This document shows, one piece after another, positions 57,461 to 64,000 of a DNA stretch of 64,000 nt. This DNA comes from Salvator merianae (lineage: Eukaryota > Chordata > Lepidosauria > Squamata > Teiidae). Position numbers and translations under genes: made by a program. The stretch is taken from positions 3,681,996 to 3,745,995 of the forward strand of contig QVOM02000103.1 in assembly GCA_003586115.2 (NCBI GenBank), given 5' to 3'. Position 1 is the stretch's first letter. Each line of letters begins with the position of its first letter. The notes beneath the pieces were generated by a model, which was given only the letters and a program-made list of their open reading frames with translations, made no database searches and was not told the origin of the DNA.

Positions 57461-60400
57461 TTGGGGGCTAGCTGGCTTATATATGCTCTGTGCCTAGGCT
57501 TTTGCCAGCGGTAACCTGTGCAACCTGTTCACCAGTAGTTGGCTTGCAGGTATGCCAAACGGCGTACCATTCCTATGCCCGGTGTGTTTCGCAGTTCGCT
57601 GTATGAAGCTGGCTGGTACTTTTGTTTTTCCTTGAAATAAGTTAAAAAAAAAAGAAAAGAAAAAGCTAATAGAGGTGACTGTCAAAATGTCGTATAGGCA
57701 TACACAGCTGTTTCCCTTTATAGCACTGTTACCAACTCACGTTTGATTAACTCGATCAGTCACACTTGGTATTAGTCATAGTGCCTTGGGCTGTGCGTTT
57801 ACTTGGAAGCACACGTCCCGGGGAAAAGTGGGCGCTTGTGCGCTGAGATGCGAAGGAGGCTGGCTGAAGTTAGGTTCTTCCAGAATAATGGCACTCAGAG
57901 ATCACACGCTATGCATGCTTCCTTTTTTGTTTGTTTGTTTTTCCCCCTGAGGTTGTTTTTGCCTTGTTGGTTTTAGAATTAAGGCGACCAACTTCTTGTC
58001 AGGTCTCGAAGCAGACGTAGAGATAGGCAGTAAATAAGGACTATTTTGCTGCAGTAAAGTGAGGCAAATGTCTCTCTTGCTCAGTTTCTGCATAATTGAC
58101 AGGTAGCTCCTTCCTGACATAGAGTTTGGGAATGAATAGAGATGTCGGTCAGGGAGTTCATTTTTGGGGTGCGCTGAGCCAGTTTGGCTTCAGTTCACAT
58201 TGAGATTAGTGTGTGTGCGCTTTGGGTGAGCACAATTAGGACTGTTAGAAGGTGAGTCAGAGTAACAATAGAGAGGCGGGGTGTAAGAAATCAGTATGGG
58301 ATTCTCTTTAGCACTCAACAGGCTGGGTGTTTTTGACCAGCTATGCAACCCTTGATAGGCTGATTGTTTGTGTGATCTCCCTGCAATGTACAGATAAATT
58401 CTAGGCAAAAATGCTAAATCTAGCAAGCAATGAAAGTTAACACCATGGTAAGCTAGTAAACATATATTTAACCTAACTCTTATTGATTTCAATACAGCTT
58501 TGTTCAGAATGAGTGCATTTAGAATTGTGGTCTTTTAGCAAAGAGTAATCTTTTTCTTTTATCTTTGCAAGGAAAAGGCAGGGAGAACAAAGTGTGTGTT
58601 TGGGGGCCACTAGTATATTTTGCTTTATTCCTCAGGTGCCTCCATTAAGTGTTGCACTGTTGCATGGGAGGCAGAGGCCGTGGTGGCACACAGGGAAAAA
58701 GAAAAGCACCTCTGAGGTGGCTTAGATGTGGTTTGCAGGTGGAATCATCAACTTGCCCAGTCTCCCCCCGCCCCCACCCCCGTCTCATGGACATAGGATT
58801 AGAGATGGGATGAGAACATGAGGACCACACACTGCCCATCTCTGAGTCACTTCTGAGATGCTTTTCTTTATTAAGTGTGAATACAGAATTTTTCTCAAGA
58901 GTTCATTAGCGTAACGGTTTTCTTCATAGGAGATGACCATACCAGCTAGGACATCTGACTGACTCATCTCAGAGTCTGGACTGACCATTCTTGTTCCTGA
59001 ATGTTATCATTGAAGAGATTACCAGAAGATGCCTGTGCAGTTTTTGAAGTTCAGTGGATAGAAATTGTAACCACAATGAATAATCATAGTCATATCATGT
59101 AAAATAACTGTTTATACCATTTCAATCCTGTACTGAAATACAAGGCATTTTATACTTTTTTTTTTTTAGTTTTAAGTAGACTACTTTGGGTCTACGTTTA
59201 TGGCTAAAAGCAGTAGATATGTGCTAATAATAAATAAAGTAATAAATGGAAGAACAGTGAGCATTTTCATTTTGATCTGGGAATGCAATTTGAATACTAT
59301 TCAGATTGAGGTTTGTCAGATTTCATTCATGTTGTCCAGCCTGCTGGTCTTTTAACAGCATCCCAGTGGAGTCATTTTTCCTGCTACATTTCTGCATGAG
59401 GATGCTGTTAAAAGTAGAAGGAAGGCTGCTGCTACCAAAGCCCATGGACAAATTGCACTTATGATAAATGTATATTTGCTACTGGTTTAAATGTTCAAAT
59501 TCAAGAAGCCATTAATATGGGAAACTCTTGGGTGGCAATATTGCAATTATATTAAAAGGGGGAAAAGTTTTTGAATAAGGATTTTGTATTCAAGCAGAAA
59601 AATCCTATAGATTGGGACTTGTCTCCTCTTTCCCTTCAGTTGTACATAAGCAAATATGCTTTCATTTGCACAAGAAAAGATTGAAATATGAAACTGAAAT
59701 ACAGCTAAAAAACCTGCTTTGCCAAAATCAGAATGCTGTTGGGTTTTTAAGCTCTTGAAATATTGTTTACAGCAAACTTGTTTGTACCAATATCAGAGTG
59801 GCACTGGCCTTGAGCAGAACATTCATAAGAAACTGAGAAATTCTGTTATTAAACTGTCCTTGAAATGGATTGTATTCATATAATCAGATTTACTATAGTG
59901 TCCATACCATCATTTTGCGTGGAATTGGCTTGTCAGTGTATGGCATATATAAATATAGCTTCAAGTGTTATCAGGAAACATGTTAAGTCTGTTGGAAAGT
60001 TAGTTTATATTTCATCCTTCTCTTCCAGGTCATACCTATGGAGTAAGGTACAACAAATACAAATAAATATCTGCACTCTCTTTGTGCATTTGAGTTTAAA
60101 ATTATCTCAAATTTGATTGTTTTGGGTTAGTAGACTGAAGACATTTTGCTGCTTAGATAAGATTTTTTACATATTTGAGACGAGAAGCCTCAAAAGCATC
60201 TGGATGCAAAAACGTACATAAATAAATAGCTAACCAGAGATGCATGGTTTAAGGTAATTTGGGATATTTCAGTAAGTGAGCTGATCATAACACAGAAAAA
60301 TAACATGGCTGACAGGGAGGCAGACAATAATTTCTTAAAAATTTGGATTTCTCCATTACTTGAGCTGAAACATCTTGACATACGGGGACAGTTTTGTTTT

Positions 60401-60614
60401 AATTAAATGGAATTCTTAAAAGCACACAATTTAGAACATTGTATCCCATATTTAGTTTCTATAATATGTATAACAACAGACAAAGGTAGGGGAAGAGGTG
60501 GAATGAGGATTGGGAGAGAAGGGATTTGGCAAGGAAAGAAAAATTATGTAGAACCATGAATTTACGTTTACGTTTATGTGTGCTTTATGTTTACTCTAAA
60601 AAAGCAATCATATA
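57461..60614. other. Putative first intron of KCNIP4, left part
   Basis: No further exon or named repeat was recognised. A C-rich run lies at about 58764-58783 and a T-run at about 59158-59168. Confidence 0.45.
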
Positions 60615-62177
60615 CAGTACTGTGCAAAAGTTGTAGGCTGGTGTGGAAAAAAGGCTGCAAAGTAAGAATGCTTTCAAAAATATAAGTGTAAATAGTTTAT
60701 TTTTTATCAAGTAACCAAATGCAAAGTGAACAAGAAAGAGAGAAATCTAAATCAAATCAGTATTTGATGTGACCACGCTTCCCTTCAAAACAGCATCAGT
60801 TCTCCTAGATACACTTGCACACAGTTTTTGAAGGAACGTGGCAGAGATGTTCCAAACATCTTGGAGAAGTAACCACAGATCTTGTGTGGATGTAAGCTTG
60901 CTCGAATACGTCTGTCTCTTCATGTAATCTTGATGATGTCAAGATCAGGGCTCCGTGGGGGCCATATCATCACTTCCAGGACTCCTTGTTCTTCTTCACA
61001 CTGAAGATAGTTCTTAATGACATTGGCTGTATGTTTGGTTTATTGTCCTGCTGCAGAATAAATTTGGAGCCAATCAGATGCCTTCCTGATGGTATTGCAT
61101 GATGGATAAGTATCTGCCTATATTTCTCAGCATTGAGGACACCATTAATCCTGACCAAATCCTCAACTCCATTTGCTGAAGTACAGCCCCAAACTTGCAA
61201 GGAACCTCTAGCATGCTTCATTATTGCCTGCAGACACTCATTATTGTACCGCTGTCCAGCCCTTTGGCAAATAATCTGCCTTCTGATACAGCCAAGTATT
61301 TCAAATTTTGACTCATCAGTCCAGAGCACCTGCAGCCATTTTTCTGCACCTCAGTTCCTATGTTTTCATGCATAGCTGAGTTGCTTGGCCTTGTTTCCAC
61401 ATTGAAGGTATGGCTGTTTGGCTACGAGACCACTTCTGGCCAGACTTGTCTGAACAGTAGATGGGTGTACCTGGGTCTCACTGGTTTCTGCCAGTTCTGA
61501 GCTGATGGCAGTGCTGGAGATCTTCCAGTTTCAAAGGGAAGTAAGCATGATGTGTCTTTCATCTGCTGCACTAAGTTGCCTTGGCCAACTACTGTGTCTA
61601 CAGTCCTCAACGTTGCCAGTTTCTTTGTGCTGCTTCAAAAGTGCTTGAATAGTACATCTAGAAACCCCAGTCTGCTTTGAAATTTTTACCCGGGGGAGAT
61701 CTTGCTGATGCAGTATAACTACCTGGTGTCTTGTTGCTGTGTTCAGTCTTGGCATGGTATATGTCTGTGACATGAAATTATCTTCCACAACCTCACCTTT
61801 GTAGCAGAGTTTGGCTGATGCCACCCAGTTTTAAGCCCCCTACACAGCTGTTTCTATTTCAGTTAATGACTGTGTTTCATCCTACATATGGAAATGATTA
61901 TCATTATCACCTGTTTGGTACAATTGGTTAGTCATACACCTGACTATTATCCTACAAAATCTCTGACTTTGTGCAATTATACCCGGAAGAATTGATGCTG
62001 ATTTGAAGGGAAAGGGTGGTCACACCAAATATTGGTTTGATTTAGATTTCTCTTTTGTTTATTTGCTTTGCATTTGGTTACTTGATAAAAATAAACTATT
62101 GACACTTCTATTTTTGAAAGCATTCTTTCTTTGCAGCATTTTTTCCCATACCTGCCTACCACCAATGCACAGTACTT
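60615..62177 (-). mobile_element. Tc1-like DNA transposon with long terminal inverted repeats, inactive
   Basis: The left end CAGTACTGTGCAAAAGTTGT, preceded by TA, matches the right end in reverse orientation for about 200 bases (for example 'tttatcaagtaaccaaatgcaaag' on both sides), so this is a long-ITR Tc1 type of about 1.56 kb. The transposase lies on the minus strand and is broken. The last base or so of the right end has decayed. It sits in the probable first intron of KCNIP4. Confidence 0.9.
60970..61824 (-). pseudogene. Tc1-like transposase, frameshifted
   Basis: A cut-and-paste transposase remnant. The first piece (61531-61824) holds the paired-type helix-turn-helix DNA-binding part (VSRCTIQALLKQHKETGNVE). 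The second (61422-61610) carries a short linker frame (RPRYTHLLFRQVW). The third (60970-61329) holds the catalytic core with LWTDESKFEILG (first Asp) and FILQQDNKP (second Asp). The downstream region where the third acidic residue and the SPDLNPIE-like block are expected is degraded and out of frame. Three frames and lost catalytic context make it non-functional. Confidence 0.88.
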
Positions 62178-62347
62178 TGTGTGTATGTGTAAAAGGTTAA
62201 CAATTTGTAGCCTGTTCCTGAGATGGCTACTTGGTATGCCGAATCAAAGTTGCTATTCCATTTCCTTTTTCCACTCCCTTAAAATATGGGATGCAAAAGG
62301 ACTGTTTGTATATAAGAATATTCTGTAGAACCCTTAGGTTTGTAAAA
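62178..62347. other. Short non-coding gap
   Basis: Nothing recognised. Confidence 0.4.
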
Positions 62348-62471
62348 CTAGGGCTGCATTCAGATGTTGCTTACTTATTCTACTATATTTGGATATTCTG
62401 GAATATCCGTGCTTTATTCTGGAATATCCAAATACAGCAGAATAAGTAAGTGATGTCTGGATGCAGCCTAG
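62348..62471. mobile_element. Hairpin MITE, about 124 bp
   Basis: CTAGGGCTGCATTCAGATG at the left and, on the other strand, CTAGGCTGCATCCAGACAT at the right are inverted ends. The arms continue through 'cttacttattct.ct.tatttggatattc' to a short loop near 62405. No coding sequence. Confidence 0.8.
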
Positions 62472-63511
62472 CTTTCAAGTTCGTTGATTCTTGACCATTT
62501 ATTATTGATTTTTGTTGTTCCCTAGAAATCCCAGAGCTGCTGGACCATTTAATTCTTTGCAACTGCTTTATAGTCATCATGACAATGGGACATGATGCAA
62601 TTTGAATTCCATGAGATTTTTAAAACAAGGATTTAGAGTTGTAGTACATCAATGATGCTGTTATTTACACCTCTTCCCCCAGCAGAAAAGGCATTCCAAA
62701 TTTTGAATGAATACATTTAAAGCAATGAAGTAGCAGTATACGCAAGAGTTTTTGTGGAAGAGATTGCTTCATAGTTTTTGTTTTGGAAGAGTGCATATTA
62801 TTTAAAAACGTTTCTATGCTGACTCGCGTAGTCAAATGTTCAAATACGGAAATGTGTTGTAAAATGCTGGCCAGAGGGTGTTATGAACTGGAAGCTGTTT
62901 TCAGACAAAAAACAAAAAAACCCAAGGCTGTCTTAAAAACTTAGCCAGTATATTTCACCTATATGAAAATGTTATTGTTTGTACATTCACACTCATACAC
63001 ACTCTGAGTGTAATCTGTTCTAGGCAATATCCTAGAGGCATGTCCTGATCATAAGAATTAATAAATTTGCATATATATACCCATTTGATGGTGATCGTTT
63101 TATAAGCAAAGACTGCTGAAAGAAAACAAAAAATGAAATATCAATTCCTTTCTGACAATCAAAGCCATACAGCTGCCTACAATAGCTATAAGTATTTTGT
63201 CTTATCAGAGCTTAAACAAAGTTGGTTGCCCAAATCCTTTCATACGAGCCATTTATAGTCTTGTGCTACTGTATTCTGCTGCATTATGTGATGCTTCTGC
63301 CTAAGGGTTTTTACATAGCTCAAGACACAGAAGATTCACAGTCACATGGGGGAACCAACCGTATATCTCATTCAAATATGCAAAGCTCTCTGTGGGTTTT
63401 TAATGCAAACCTTTCTTTGACTTAGTGGCTGTAGTTGTCTAGCATGTTAGAGTGTAAACCTGGTTAGGTAAACAGTTTCAATACATATGCCTAGCATGAC
63501 TTCTATATCAA
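62472..63511. other. Non-coding stretch, putative intron
   Basis: No exon or repeat was recognised. Confidence 0.4.
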
Positions 63512-63905
63512 TAACATAAGAAGAGTCCTGCTGGATCAGTCCATGGCCCATCTGGTCCAGCATCCTTTATCACACAGTGGCCCACCAATTGCTTCTGGGC
63601 ATTCTAAAGCAGAAGATAAAGGCACAACCTTCACCTGCTCTCAACTCCCTGCAAATGGCCTTTAGAGGCATTCTGCCCTGTCTTTCTAGCCTGGAAGCAG
63701 TACCTAGGCATCCGTTCTAGTAGCCATTGGTACACCTGACCTCCGTACGCTGTCCAATCTGTTCTTAAATTATCCAGGCTCATTGCTGTCACTACCTCTT
63801 CCAGTAGTAAATTCCATAGACTGATACCTTTCGGTTAAAAAAAAAATAAAATCCACTTTTCTGCCCTAACTCTTCTAACAATACTTTATGCTCACTCAAT
63901 TTGAA
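63512..63905 (-). mobile_element. CR1/L2-type LINE 3' tail (minus strand)
   Basis: Read on the minus strand it contains 'gaatttactactggaagagg', 'gtgtaccaatggctacta', 'aattggtgggccactgtgtg' and 'gatgctggaccagatgggcc', then 'ctgatccagcaggactcttc'. It is the same family as 32443-32650 but longer, covering about 390 bases. No coding sequence. Confidence 0.78.
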
Positions 63906-64000
63906 GGGGAATCACACTCAAATAACTCTTTAGTGACACTACATATTGTAGAAAATGACATTTGTATATGTTCTACTACCGAATCAAGATTTCTTGGAAT

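Noticed and set aside
1..64000. CRISPR arrays, tRNA and rRNA genes, bacterial-type operons
   Set aside because: None seen; the window is vertebrate nuclear DNA. Repeats present are dispersed elements or simple sequence.

Overview
The window is about 64 kb of AT-rich vertebrate nuclear DNA, most probably from a squamate reptile. It holds young L1, an RTE/BovB-type LINE, CR1/L2-type LINE tails, Tc1-like and MITE-type DNA transposons, and a class II-like endogenous retrovirus in one non-coding locus. That mixture suits lizards and snakes better than birds or mammals, but the assignment is inference.

The only host coding sequence I recognise is one small first exon at 57359-57419 (+). It lies in a CpG island at about 56930-57460 and encodes an N-terminus I recognise as that of a KCNIP4 (KChIP4, Kv4 channel-interacting protein) isoform. 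Its splice donor is at 57420-57421, so the rest of KCNIP4 should lie to the right, outside the window. Everything left of 56.9 kb reads as intergenic sequence, or as an intron if KCNIP4 has further upstream first exons.

The most striking object is a near-complete provirus on the minus strand at 19108-26224. It is flanked by a perfect 6-bp target duplication (GGAATC). Its LTRs are 381 and 382 bp and differ by 7 substitutions plus 1 indel. In its own direction it reads 5' LTR, a primer-binding site complementary to tRNA-Trp, gag, dUTPase plus protease, pol, env, polypurine tract, 3' LTR. A GGGAAAT heptamer sits in the right frame for a -1 gag-to-pro shift. Gag carries a frameshift in a run of eight G, pol carries one in an A6G5 run, and one in-frame TAG separates protease from RT. 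Env is a single open frame with a furin-type site, CX6CC motif and membrane anchor. The layout is mosaic: betaretrovirus-like Gag and dUTPase-protease, an alpharetrovirus-type tRNA-Trp primer site, and a gamma-type transmembrane subunit.

Other regions, left to right: a putative solo LTR (2705-3143), a near-perfect AT-rich palindrome (6238-6310), a MITE-like block (about 16700-17550), a LINE fragment with an L2-like ORF2 C-terminus (28720-30230, minus) interrupted by a hairpin MITE (about 29549-29763), a CR1/L2-type LINE tail (32443-32650), an L1 3' end (about 35735-36085), a 3.4-kb APE-type LINE with broken EN and RT frames (about 36200-39655, plus), a 'tagggatgtgc' MITE (40932-41280), an internally deleted L1 with 15-bp target duplications (45541-47170, minus), an RTE/BovB-type RT fragment (about 47440-48500, minus), hairpin MITEs (49885-50064, 54309-54454, 62348-62471), a solo LTR with 5-bp duplications (55370-55868), a dead Tc1-like element with long inverted repeats (60615-62177) and a second CR1/L2-type tail (63512-63905, minus). 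I saw no tRNA, rRNA or CRISPR features.
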